From contig JAHBVX010000012.1 of assembly GCA_019637295.1 (NCBI GenBank), forward strand, positions 62,001 to 126,000: a stretch of 64,000 nt of DNA, written 5' to 3'. The translations under genes and the position numbers were made by a program. Positions 48,201 to 55,599 of this stretch are shown here, piece by piece (the first letter of the stretch is position 1; each line of letters opens with the position of its first letter). Source of the stretch: Polyangiaceae bacterium. Lineage in GTDB: Bacteria > Myxococcota_A > Polyangia > Polyangiales > Polyangiaceae. Under the pieces are notes generated by a model. The model had not been told where the DNA came from, searched no databases, and worked only from the letters and a program-made list of their open reading frames with translations.

Positions 48201-49249
48201 GTCGCGCGTCGACCCCGGCGGAGCTCCTGCGCATCCGCCACGCGCTCATGGGCGAGGAGGAGCTACCGGTCTCGGTGTTCGAGCGGCGCTACCGTGCTGC
48301 CAAAGACGACGCCGAGCGTCTGGCGGTAGTCCGCAGGTTCTCCACCGTTGCGCCGCACGACGCAACGCTGAAGCTGCGCCTGCTCACGCTGCTCGTCGCG
48401 CTGAAGCAGGAGTCCGCGCTGCGCGAGGAGGCGCGACTGGTGCGCGCCGATCCGTTCGCGACCGCGGAGGTGCTGGCTCGAGCCGCGACGGCCCTACGCG
48501 AGCTGGGACGCGAGGCGGAGGCCCGACGCACCTTCGGCGAGATCGCCGAGCGAGCGCCGCTCGATCCCTGGGCTCGCGCGTTCGTAGCCGATCGGTTGCG
48601 CAATGAAGGTTGGTACGACGCGGCCACGACGCATCTCGAGGTGCTCGCCCGGCTCGCGCCGGGGGATCCGGCGGTCGTCATTCGCTTGGCGCTGGCTCAC
48701 GCCGGGGCCGGACGCCTCGACGTGGCGCGGCGTATGCTCGCGTCCGTCATCATGACGGGGGGTCGCGACGGGAGCGAGGCGATGGGCGCCCTCGCCGCGC
48801 GGCTCGCGCACGTATTGCTGTCCCGCGCGCGTGCAGGCACGCGGCTCGCTCCCGAGCTCGAAGCGGAGATTGCGGCGGCGAGCCTCGAGCTGCCCCGGGC
48901 GACGGACCGCGTCGTCGTGCTCTTGCGCACGCCCGGCGCCCTCGAGCCCCTCGAGGCGGCGGTGTCCGCCCGGGAAGCCGGTGGCCGGGAGGTACGCGGG
49001 CCCGACGTGGCTGCGCCCGGCGCGGGGCTCTACTCGCTGTCCTTCGACGTTGCCGCACAGGAGGTCGAGCTCACGGTCACGCGCGCCGAGGAGTTGCCGC
49101 CGACACGTCCGCTGCGGGTCAGCGCCGACGCGTTGGTGTTCGACGGTGACGGTTCCCGGCCCCCGGAGCTGCGAACCCTGGACTTCGAGCTGGTGGCGGA
49201 CGGCAAGCCAAAGAAGCTGCGCTGGACGGCGCAGGGGCTCGTGCAGTAG
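45287..49249 (+). CDS. Giant membrane-anchored paralogue: FecR-like, VIT, VWA, TonB-C/AgmX-like, TPR
   Basis: This 1320-residue protein is a diverged copy of the preceding one. The N-terminus is a membrane anchor (WLQILGLVLVVVAIAFGAKR) rather than a lipobox. Order: FecR-like (about 30-190, with the same DWTGGLA end); VIT-like (about 215-330; ITFFNGGSETVSGDFRMAVP, VELQWIEWLPV); VWA (about 440-610) with intact MIDAS LLVDTSGSM; an AgmX/TonB-C-like domain (about 775-880; CRDSRAALRPELAGEVVVSL); helical TPR-like repeats (about 950-1160). It starts with GTG overlapping the upstream stop by 8 bases, so the two are co-translated. Confidence 0.82.
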   Translation: MFRLWLQILGLVLVVVAIAFGAKRLAHRDAEVLPATVADVTVLHSGVDIGERPARGRVRVTEGQRVATDGDGRARARLDDGTLVLFDRNTQATLGAGKIVLEQGRLFVTGGATGASDLTLGGSSVRVASANLGVERTAARSRVYSVTTEISLTQGNQEHKVRAGESAVLEGDQVKVAAERAFEDWTGGLAVPWLQEGRAVGELWGKSPSAQPGDPGSPLTLRSQDVRVNVVGEMAETTVTITFFNGGSETVSGDFRMAVPDQGILSRVSVGRSDSLEPLTLALASRDEATLSPEGPLVEWAGDGWLRATLPHLASGGTVTVELQWIEWLPVRYGSDGSLLAQYRFPLASSMEAPLIGELSIQLQAEEALPRAIAAGLGATVEGSTVSVRRPDFRPTADFVVDLALVPPESRARMYVAPGDESDPARTIVVRADLPEPTPADHVRLALLVDTSGSMEAGQLEVARAFVRALLDSLGGRDQVVVLAADQDVASVGPAGVGPLDAARKTATLAALDQLSPGGASDLERALTRAADLLGDEGSASMVVYVGDGFVTAGESNVERILDRLSRRVGGTPRLGAVAVGPVAETRALAALTRGSRALFRVFDSPDAAGAAAELMSRALVPSFSDVALDLGPEVEQVYPRGPRTALAGEPFVVVGKLRGPAPREAVLRYRDHEGAQELRRVLASYPAKFPDDVRRRWARARVDAVLAEGQGREAVTDVALSTALLTPWTGFRASAAPYAPSPASVRLLTFDSTEAAPVGFGAIASLPLHRGLDTGEEGYRRLVSARVARHLDSIFPQVRACRDSRAALRPELAGEVVVSLEVDGDGGARKVGVRGASPASDDAALNQCVALAVGAARYPQSGLNVTIRVERALALPPPGRVGKARCSDLSAAPLAFRRGPWRSRLTSAQPLETYMAAKTACELRGWADRRALLELIFDAVSDGVARTTLARELEAMGENDAARFVRKEAVRRASTPAELLRIRHALMGEEELPVSVFERRYRAAKDDAERLAVVRRFSTVAPHDATLKLRLLTLLVALKQESALREEARLVRADPFATAEVLARAATALRELGREAEARRTFGEIAERAPLDPWARAFVADRLRNEGWYDAATTHLEVLARLAPGDPAVVIRLALAHAGAGRLDVARRMLASVIMTGGRDGSEAMGALAARLAHVLLSRARAGTRLAPELEAEIAAASLELPRATDRVVVLLRTPGALEPLEAAVSAREAGGREVRGPDVAAPGAGLYSLSFDVAAQEVELTVTRAEELPPTRPLRVSADALVFDGDGSRPPELRTLDFELVADGKPKKLRWTAQGLVQ

Positions 49250-49267
49250 CCGACGCCGCTCCTCCGC

Positions 49268-49867
49268 TCAGCAGGAGCAGCTGGCGCAGTCGGCGCAGGG
49301 AAACCAATCGCAGCTCGACGAGCTGCAGAACTGCCACTTCTTGGTGCCGCAACACTGGAAGTTGGTTCCGCTCTTGTAGCTGCACTTCGCTCCGGCCTTG
49401 AGCTTGCACGCGCTCCAGGTGCAGTTGCTCTCGCACGCCTTCGCCTCGCAGGGATCCGAGCACGCTCCGAGATCCTCGCCGCCCGGGGTGCATACGCCTT
49501 GACCTTCACACTGCTCGGGTCCCCACTGGCCGTTCGCGTCGCAGGTCTGACGCTTGGTGCCGCACTGTCCGCAGCTGCCCGTGTCCTGCTTTTGCCCGGG
49601 CGTGCAGACCCCCGAGCTGCCGCCGGTGCCCGGGTTGCCGCCGTCGCCTGCGGCGCCCGCCATCCCCGCGGCGCCTGCGAGCGCGCCGCTGCCGCCAGAG
49701 CCGGGCATGCCTCCGGAGCTGGTCGCGCCTCCCGAGCTCGTGCCGCCGGCCCCCGCGCTCGGCAGCTCGTTGGTCGCGATATAGGTGTCGTCCGAGCAGC
49801 CACCGAGGGCGCCCGGCGCGACGATCAACGCAAGCGGAAGCGTGAACACGGGGCCGGCACGTCGCAC
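49268..49867 (-). CDS. Cys-rich exported lipoprotein with Gly-rich linker
   Basis: This 199-residue protein has a signal ending PGALGGC, a Gly/Ala/Ser-rich linker (GGTSSGGATSSGGMPGSGGS) and a Cys-rich C-terminal domain with about 20 Cys residues (CGQCGTKRQTCDANGQWGPE, QFCSSSSCDWFPCADCASCS). This is the common design of myxobacterial surface lipoproteins. The start is GTG. It converges on the giant VWA gene with 18 bases between stops. No function recognised. Confidence 0.78.
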   Translation of the reverse strand: MRRAGPVFTLPLALIVAPGALGGCSDDTYIATNELPSAGAGGTSSGGATSSGGMPGSGGSGALAGAAGMAGAAGDGGNPGTGGSSGVCTPGQKQDTGSCGQCGTKRQTCDANGQWGPEQCEGQGVCTPGGEDLGACSDPCEAKACESNCTWSACKLKAGAKCSYKSGTNFQCCGTKKWQFCSSSSCDWFPCADCASCSC

Positions 49868-50011
49868 GGCACCATTCTAGAACAATATCGACGGAGCGTC
49901 CCGCGATCGCGGCTGCCACTGTCGCGTAGCCATGCAGCACGCAGAAAATTATCCGCTGTGAATGCTCCACAAAGGGTTGAAAGCCCGCGCGTGACGGGCA
50001 AAGGTCGGCGG
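49868..50011. promoter_or_regulatory. Divergent promoter region with AT-rich island
   Basis: This 144-base gap between divergent genes holds an AT-rich island around 49875-49888, with the palindrome TTCTAGAA (49875-49882), unlike its GC-rich surroundings. It likely contains the promoters of one or both genes; exact boxes cannot be assigned. Confidence 0.35.
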
Positions 50012-51055
50012 ATGAACGCGCGACTGCTCTGTGCCCTTCCGCTCTGCCTCGGCCTCGCCTGTGGCTCGACCCCCCGCCAGCCCCTCGCCGAAATGCCAGG
50101 CCCGGTCGTCGCGCCTGCCCCGGAGGCCGACGAGGACGGGGAGCCAGCGACGGATCCGGGCGATGCGGCTCCGCAGCAGGGCGCGGAGGCCGAGAAGCTC
50201 GCGCGGGAGTTCGCAGACATGGAGAGCAAGGCCAAGGCGGAGCTCGAACGCTGGACGCCCGAGCTCCGCGCGGAGGCCAAGAAGCTCGCGGAAGCGACCT
50301 ACATGTCGGCGCGCGCCGGAGTCATGCTCGCGCTCAAGGGCAAGCATCGAACCCCGGGTCACGCGGAGCGCGACGCGGCACGGCATCCGCTCGCCACCCT
50401 CGAGTTCTTCGGTCTGACCCCGACCATGACCGTGCTCGAGCACGGCCCGGGCGAGGGCTGGTACACCGAGCTGCTCGCGCCCACCCTGGCCAAGCGCGGC
50501 AAGTTGCTGGTGACCATGGCCGATCCGAAGGCGCCTCGCGAGGTCCGCGCGACGCTGTACGCGCAGCGGCTCGAGCGCTTCCTGGACAAGTCCCCGGAGC
50601 TGTACGGCAAGGTCGAGCGCGTCATCGTCGACGGGCGCAAGCCATCGTTGAACCTGGAGGCCGCCGTCGACATGGTGTTGGTCATCCGCGCAATGCACGG
50701 CTGGCAGCGCGACAAGACCCTCGGCGCGTGGCTCGGCGAGTACCACAAGGCCCTCAAGCCAGGCGGCACGCTGGGCATCGTGCAGCACCGGGCCAAGGAC
50801 GGCGCGAACCCCGACGAGAGCGCTCCCAAGGGCTATTTACCGGAGAAGTTCGTGATCGAGCAGGTCGAGGCCGCGGGCTTCAAGCTGGCCAAGAAGAGCG
50901 AGGTGAACGCCAACCCGAAGGACACCACGGAGCACCCGGAGGGCGTGTGGTCGCTCCCGCCCACGCTGCGCGGGAGCGAGTCGGACCAGGCCAAGTACAA
51001 GGCGATCGGCGAGAGCGATCGCATGACCCTGCGCTTCACGAAGGTGGGGAAGTAG
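50012..51055 (+). CDS. Exported class I SAM methyltransferase-like lipoprotein
   Basis: This 347-residue protein has a lipoprotein signal (MNARLLCALPLCLGLAC), an acidic linker, and a Rossmann methyltransferase-like domain: motif I TVLEHGPGEGWYTELLAP, a middle VDMVLVIRAMHGWQ and ALKPGGTLGIVQHRAKD. The location outside the cytoplasm is odd for a SAM-dependent enzyme; similar exported methyltransferase-like proteins are known from genomes but their activity is unclear. ATG 50012 opens the signal peptide. Its 3' end overlaps the convergent gene by 20 bases. Confidence 0.82.
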   Translation: MNARLLCALPLCLGLACGSTPRQPLAEMPGPVVAPAPEADEDGEPATDPGDAAPQQGAEAEKLAREFADMESKAKAELERWTPELRAEAKKLAEATYMSARAGVMLALKGKHRTPGHAERDAARHPLATLEFFGLTPTMTVLEHGPGEGWYTELLAPTLAKRGKLLVTMADPKAPREVRATLYAQRLERFLDKSPELYGKVERVIVDGRKPSLNLEAAVDMVLVIRAMHGWQRDKTLGAWLGEYHKALKPGGTLGIVQHRAKDGANPDESAPKGYLPEKFVIEQVEAAGFKLAKKSEVNANPKDTTEHPEGVWSLPPTLRGSESDQAKYKAIGESDRMTLRFTKVGK

Positions 51056-51821
51056 CAGCCAGCGTCGGGCTCGCAGCCACGGCGGCGTCGAAGCGCGCGT
51101 CGAAGTCCGCCACGGCGCGCTGCACCTCAGGGCGGCCGAGCACCTCCTCGATGACGCTGGCGCCCGCCGTCACGGTCGCGTCGTGAGCCTCGGCGTCGGG
51201 CCTGCTCTTCGCGGCGAAGGCGCGCACCTCGCGCAAGGCGGCGCGCGGCAGTCCCGGGACTCGTCCGAGCGCGGCGCCGAGGGCGCCCCGCACCGCGGCG
51301 AGATCCGCGCCCAGAAACGCGCCGTCGAACGCCGCACGGACGGCGGTCGCCCGGGCGCGCAGCTCCGCCGGAGGGGTCTCCGCCGGGAGCAGGCCTGCTG
51401 CCAAGGCACGCTTCACCGCGCGACCGTAGAGCAGCGCCTCGGTGACGTCGCGTGCCAAGTGGTGGGCCGCGCCGATGATGGAGAGCAGCTTGCGGATGGG
51501 GAAGAGCAGCAACTTCAGCGGGAGCTTCCAGAGCAGAGACAGGCAACCCGCGCCACAGCCGGAGGCGTCATGCCACAACGGCTCGACGTGGTCGGCGCCG
51601 AGGGCGCCGCCGGCGAGCGCCAACAGCCGCTCGACCATGGCCTTTCGGATCCGCGCCCGCAGGATGTCGTCCAGCAGCGGCAACGGCGCGAAGCGCGCCG
51701 CGGCGAAGAGCAGCGCGCAAACGGCGAGCAGCCGGTGGGTGCGGGTTCGAGCGTCGGACGCTAGCGCGAGGGCGTCAGCGGGCGGCGGCGCGTCGCCTGT
51801 CGGCGGTGAGCCCGGATTCAC
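51036..51821 (-). CDS. Unknown protein with hydrophobic central segments
   Basis: This 261-residue protein has two hydrophobic stretches (LLAVCALLFAAARFAPLPLL and LSLLWKLPLKLLLFPIRKLL) and an Ala-rich helical C-terminal half. No family recognised. The GTG start lies three bases after the stop of the FMN reductase gene on the same strand, so the two form an operon. The 3' end overlaps the methyltransferase gene by 20 bases. Confidence 0.65.
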   Translation of the reverse strand: MNPGSPPTGDAPPPADALALASDARTRTHRLLAVCALLFAAARFAPLPLLDDILRARIRKAMVERLLALAGGALGADHVEPLWHDASGCGAGCLSLLWKLPLKLLLFPIRKLLSIIGAAHHLARDVTEALLYGRAVKRALAAGLLPAETPPAELRARATAVRAAFDGAFLGADLAAVRGALGAALGRVPGLPRAALREVRAFAAKSRPDAEAHDATVTAGASVIEEVLGRPEVQRAVADFDARFDAAVAASPTLAATSPPS

Positions 51822-51824
51822 CCG

Positions 51825-52376
51825 TCAGCCTCGGGTCGCGACGAAGTCGCGCAGGCCGGTCAGATAGTCGCTCAGCAGCTTGTCCACCATGGCGCTGGCG
51901 AGCACGCCGTTCTGGAAGGCCTCCCCCGCCGCGGACACGTAGACCGTGCGTCCGAGATAGGGGACCAGCGCGAGCGAACGGAACACCGGCAGCCAGGCGG
52001 TCTGGCTCGAGATCGTCCCCATGCGTCCGGGGCTGGCGCCGATGAGCCCGACGGGCTTGCCGCCGAACACGCGCGCAATGTCGGAGCCCGGCCGCGACAT
52101 CCAGTCGATCGCGTTCTTGAACACGCCCGGGATCGACTGGTTGTACTCCGGAGTCACGAGCAGCAGCCCGTCTGCGGTCGCGACGGCGTCCTTGAGGCGG
52201 GTGACGGCTTCCGGGACGCCGGAGGCGGCCTCGAGGTCCCCGTCGTAGAGCGGGATGCCATCGATGCCGTGGGCCTCGATGTGCATCGGCGCTGGCGCCC
52301 GCTCGACCGCCGCCGTCAGCAGGCTGCGGTTGAGCGAGCCTCTCCTCAGGCTCCCGCTGATTCCCACGATTCGCAT
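51825..52376 (-). CDS. NADPH-dependent FMN reductase
   Basis: This 183-residue flavodoxin-like enzyme reduces FMN, quinones or azo compounds with NADPH. Features are MRIVGISGSLRRGSLNRSLL at the start (phosphate-binding loop), GLLLVTPEYNQSIPGVFKNA and the loop GASPGRMGTISSQ. The ATG at 52376 begins directly with the first beta strand; upstream in-frame codons are in the tRNA leader region. Confidence 0.93.
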   Translation of the reverse strand: MRIVGISGSLRRGSLNRSLLTAAVERAPAPMHIEAHGIDGIPLYDGDLEAASGVPEAVTRLKDAVATADGLLLVTPEYNQSIPGVFKNAIDWMSRPGSDIARVFGGKPVGLIGASPGRMGTISSQTAWLPVFRSLALVPYLGRTVYVSAAGEAFQNGVLASAMVDKLLSDYLTGLRDFVATRG

Positions 52377-52453
52377 CGGCGAGAGCATACCGCGCTCGAT
52401 CGCGTTGGGTAGCCTTCCACGGATCGGCGATGTCGAAAGCACACGTCGTGGGT

Positions 52454-52530
52454 TGGCGCGCCACGCAGGATTCGAACCTGCGACCTTCGGCTCCGGAGGC
52501 CGACGCTCTATCCAGCTGAGCTAGTGGCGC
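52454..52530 (-). tRNA. tRNA-Arg (anticodon CCG)
   Basis: The minus strand folds into a cloverleaf: acceptor GCGCCAC/GTGGCGC, D-arm GCTC-AGCTGGATA-GAGC, anticodon stem TCGGC/GCCGA with loop CTCCGGA (anticodon CCG, reading CGG), T-arm GCAGG-TTCGAAT-CCTGC. The 3' CCA is encoded (52454-52456). No integration site or duplicated 3' end is seen nearby. Confidence 0.95.
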
Positions 52531-52634
52531 GTTTCGGGGACCCTGCTTTAGCGCACGAGGGCGAGGTAGGGAAGGGGGCACCCGGGGCGCGGGCCAGCGG
52601 CTGCGTTCGGGCTGCTCCCGAGGGGCGTCGTGGG

Positions 52635-53306
52635 TCAGCTCCCTCCCAGGTGTTGCTCGATGCCAGCGTTGACGGCCTTGTCGAGCTGGTTGTCGAGATC
52701 GGTGCGCAGGGCCGCTTCGTCCCGACCGCTGACCAGGTCACTGTTCTCGGCTTCGAAGCGAAACCCGCCCAGAGCCTTGCCCGAGTCGAGCCGGAAGACT
52801 CGGACCTCGCCGCGCGCCTTCCCCGCCTGGAAGGTGCTCTTGTCCTCGCCGACCGTCCCGTCCTTGCGCTCGAGCTCGCGCACGACCAGCAGGTACTTCG
52901 CGTTGGCGCACAGCCCCAGGTACTGCTCGGCAACGCTCTTGCTGGGGTCGGCGTACTTGTTGCCGAGCAGTCGTGCACACCAGGCGAGCTGGCCAGCCTT
53001 GGAGTAGCGCGTCGCCAGCGAACTCTCGAGCTGCGGCAACAGGGACTCCGGCTCCATGACGGCCGTGTCGCTCGCCCTGGCGTTGGCCGGGCTCGACAGC
53101 GTCAACGGACCGGCGTCGAGCGTCGCGCCGTCTTGGGTGAGCGGAGCGAGGGTCCTCAGCTCGGCGGCGATCCGCTTGGCGGTCGCGAGTCGGGGCTCCA
53201 CTTGGGGTCGATGCTGCTCGATGGTGGCTGCGGCCTCGTTCTTCTTGCAGGCGAGCAGCGCGACGAGCACGACCCCCAGGACCACGAGTGAGCGATCGAA
53301 GTGCAT
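52635..53306 (-). CDS. Exported lipoprotein of unknown function
   Basis: This 223-residue protein has a signal ending VLVALLAC, then a mixed helical domain with a Cys pair (LAWCARLLGN, YLGLCANAKY). No family was recognised. It is divergent from gloB with an 80-base gap, and downstream lies the tRNA on the same strand. Confidence 0.72.
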   Translation of the reverse strand: MHFDRSLVVLGVVLVALLACKKNEAAATIEQHRPQVEPRLATAKRIAAELRTLAPLTQDGATLDAGPLTLSSPANARASDTAVMEPESLLPQLESSLATRYSKAGQLAWCARLLGNKYADPSKSVAEQYLGLCANAKYLLVVRELERKDGTVGEDKSTFQAGKARGEVRVFRLDSGKALGGFRFEAENSDLVSGRDEAALRTDLDNQLDKAVNAGIEQHLGGS

Positions 53307-53386
53307 GGTGTTGTGTCCCGGCGCGAGCCTACCTCGGAGCGGCTCGCTCGCGCCAGGACCTGCTCCGGGTGTACGCTGGCGGCGTC

Positions 53387-54163
53387 ATGCGCGTCATCCC
53401 GGTACCCTGCCTGAGCGACAACTACGCCTACCTGATCGTCGGCCAGGGGCAGGATGCCTGGTCGGCAGCGGTCGTGGATCCCAGCGAGGCCGAGCCCGTA
53501 CTGGCAGCGGCCGAGCGGGAGGGTCTGCGCCTGCGCGCGATCCTGTGCACGCACCACCACTTCGACCACGTGGGCGGCAACCAGGAGCTGTTGGAGCGTT
53601 TGGGCGAGCTGCCCGTCTACGGGCACGTTTCCGACCGCGGACGCATCCCCGGGCAGACGCACGGCCTCGAACACGAGCAAGCCTTTACCCTCCTGGGGCG
53701 TTCCTTCCGCGCGCTCCACATCCCCGGACACACGACCGGCGCCCTGGCCTACGTGGTGGACGGAGCCGTGTTCACCGGAGACACCTTGTTTGCGGCGGGC
53801 TGTGGGCGCTTGTTCGAAGGTACCCCGGCGATGATGTATGAGTCGCTGAACGTGCGGCTCGCGGCGCTGCCCGACGACACGCTCATGTACTTTGGTCACG
53901 AGTATACCGCAAGTAACCTGCGGTTTGCCGCGCACGTCGAGCCGACCAACGCCGCCATCGCGGCCAAGCAAAGGCGCGTGTCAGAGCTGCGCGCCGTTGG
54001 CGCTCCGACGACGCCATCGACGCTGCGCGACGAGCGCGCGACCAATCCGTTCCTGCGCTGCGACAGCGCAGAGATCGCTCGTCACTTGTCCGGCCGGTTG
54101 CCCCCGCGCCCTTCGCCCATCGACGTGCTTGGTCTGCTGCGAGCGGAGAAGGACGCGTTTTGA
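53387..54163 (+). CDS. gloB: Hydroxyacylglutathione hydrolase (glyoxalase II)
   Basis: GloB hydrolyses S-lactoylglutathione in methylglyoxal detoxification. This 258-residue metallo-beta-lactamase-fold protein has VPCLSDNYAYLI, the metal motif THHHFDHVGGN, HIPGHTTG, FTGDTLFAAGCGRLFEGT and MYFGHEYTASNLRFA, all typical of GloB. The ATG at 53387 begins exactly at the family N-terminus. Its TGA overlaps the TTG start of the next gene. Confidence 0.95.
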   Translation: MRVIPVPCLSDNYAYLIVGQGQDAWSAAVVDPSEAEPVLAAAEREGLRLRAILCTHHHFDHVGGNQELLERLGELPVYGHVSDRGRIPGQTHGLEHEQAFTLLGRSFRALHIPGHTTGALAYVVDGAVFTGDTLFAAGCGRLFEGTPAMMYESLNVRLAALPDDTLMYFGHEYTASNLRFAAHVEPTNAAIAAKQRRVSELRAVGAPTTPSTLRDERATNPFLRCDSAEIARHLSGRLPPRPSPIDVLGLLRAEKDAF

Positions 54164-55149
54164 GCCCGCGAGCCGCGGCAGTCGCGCTGCTCACGTTGAC
54201 CGCGGGCTGCGATGGCTGCGGCCCGCCCGAGGGCGAACCTCAGCCGACCTTCACCAGTACCCCGCCGCCCGCGACGGTGGCGAGCGGCAGGGCGGCGGTC
54301 GCTGCGTCCGACGCAGACGTCGCGGGCTCCCTCCCGGCAAGCGAGCTGACCTGGCAGTTCGCGGACACGCCAGCCGGGGCGCTCGACGTGGTGATTCACC
54401 TGCCGCCGCGACGTCCCAATGAGCGGTTTCCCGTGTTGCTCGCGTTTCACGGTCGAGGCGAGGCGATGAAGGGGCCGAAGCGAGGCGCGCGGGGCTGGGT
54501 GGACGACTACTGGTTGCCGCGCGCAGAACAGCGCCTCTTCGCGCCGCCGCTCGCGTCGACGGACTTGCAGCGACTCGTGGCTGGCTCGCGACTCGACGCG
54601 ATGAACGAGGCGCTCGCGGCGCGACCGTATCGGGGTCTCATCGTCGTCTGTCCCTACACGCCCGACATCTTGGCCGGGACGCGCTCGCTGGATGCCGCGT
54701 CGGCCTTCGGGGGCTGGCTGACGCAGACGCTCGTGCCTCGCGTACGCCGCGAGACCCCGGCGCTCGACAATCGCTCGGCGACGGGGATCGACGGCGTCAG
54801 TCTCGGTGGTCGATTGTCGGTGCTCGTTGGCCTAGAGCGCCCGGATACCTTTGGCGTCGTTGCCGGACTGCAGGCTGCATTCGACTCTGCGGAAGCGCCC
54901 GAGTTGGCGCGACGCGCGCGCGAGGCACGGGATCGGCATCCCTTCACGCTCCGCTTGCTCTCGAGCGAGGGGGACTTCTTCTTACGGGCCACTCGCTCGA
55001 TTGGACGTGCGCTCGCGGAGCGCTCGATCGAGCATCGCCTCGACGTCGTGCCGGGGCCGCACGACTATGACTTCAACCGGGGCCCGGGGGTGTACGAGAT
55101 GTTGCTCTTCCACGATCGCGCGCTGCGCGGTGAGGCCTACGAGCTGTGA
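54160..55149 (+). CDS. Esterase-like alpha/beta hydrolase lipoprotein
   Basis: This 329-residue lipoprotein has a signal ending LTLTAGC and a hydrolase domain of the putative esterase (esterase D/feruloyl esterase) type. The nucleophile is in GIDGVSLGGRL (G-x-S-x-G variant), and the catalytic His is in PGPHDYDFNRGPG. The oxyanion region is FPVLLAFHGRGE. The TTG start overlaps the gloB stop (TTGA), so the two are coupled; a shared substrate pathway is not evident. It converges on the small PilZ gene with one base between stops. Confidence 0.8.
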   Translation: MSPRAAAVALLTLTAGCDGCGPPEGEPQPTFTSTPPPATVASGRAAVAASDADVAGSLPASELTWQFADTPAGALDVVIHLPPRRPNERFPVLLAFHGRGEAMKGPKRGARGWVDDYWLPRAEQRLFAPPLASTDLQRLVAGSRLDAMNEALAARPYRGLIVVCPYTPDILAGTRSLDAASAFGGWLTQTLVPRVRRETPALDNRSATGIDGVSLGGRLSVLVGLERPDTFGVVAGLQAAFDSAEAPELARRAREARDRHPFTLRLLSSEGDFFLRATRSIGRALAERSIEHRLDVVPGPHDYDFNRGPGVYEMLLFHDRALRGEAYEL

Positions 55150-55150
55150 G

Positions 55151-55477
55151 CTAGTCGTACCCGTGCTGCGAGATGACCTCGACCAGTGCTCGCACGGTGC
55201 GACCGCTCGAGTGCTCGAACGCGAGTCCCGCCTCGTCCCCCCGGATCCAGGCGACTCGCGCGTCGAGGATCAGCGGATCCCAGCGGTCGGGCGCGTCCAC
55301 CGCGAGGCGGACCGACACCCCGGCGCTCAAGAGGCCCGGGGGAGTGACTCGGGCACCCCCGAGGCCCAAATCGACGATCCGCACTGCGCTCGAGCGACCG
55401 AGGCTCGTGGCGGCTAGCTGCCCCGGGAGGCTGACGGTCATCCGACCATAGGCTCGAAAGTGCGAAGAGCGCGGCAT
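55151..55477 (-). CDS. Small PilZ-domain protein
   Basis: This 108-residue protein is a single PilZ domain, the c-di-GMP receptor fold. The first motif RAYGR (RxxxR) is present; the second reads DLGLGG where the consensus is DxSxxG, so the Ser is replaced by Gly and binding may be weaker. It lies close to a larger PilZ gene and a Ser/Thr kinase. Confidence 0.8.
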   Translation of the reverse strand: MPRSSHFRAYGRMTVSLPGQLAATSLGRSSAVRIVDLGLGGARVTPPGLLSAGVSVRLAVDAPDRWDPLILDARVAWIRGDEAGLAFEHSSGRTVRALVEVISQHGYD

Positions 55478-55599
55478 CAGGCGGTTTTCACGAGGTTATC
55501 ACGGGCTCGTCCTAAGGACTTGGGGTCTCGTCGCGCCCTCCGCTAGGATAGGCTCGGCACGTTGCGCCAGGTCGGCGCCGCGTCGGAGAACGACCCAAC

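Noticed and set aside
52454-52530. tRNA-Arg as a genomic island attachment site
   Set aside because: No integrase, no direct repeat of the tRNA 3' end and no change in composition nearby.
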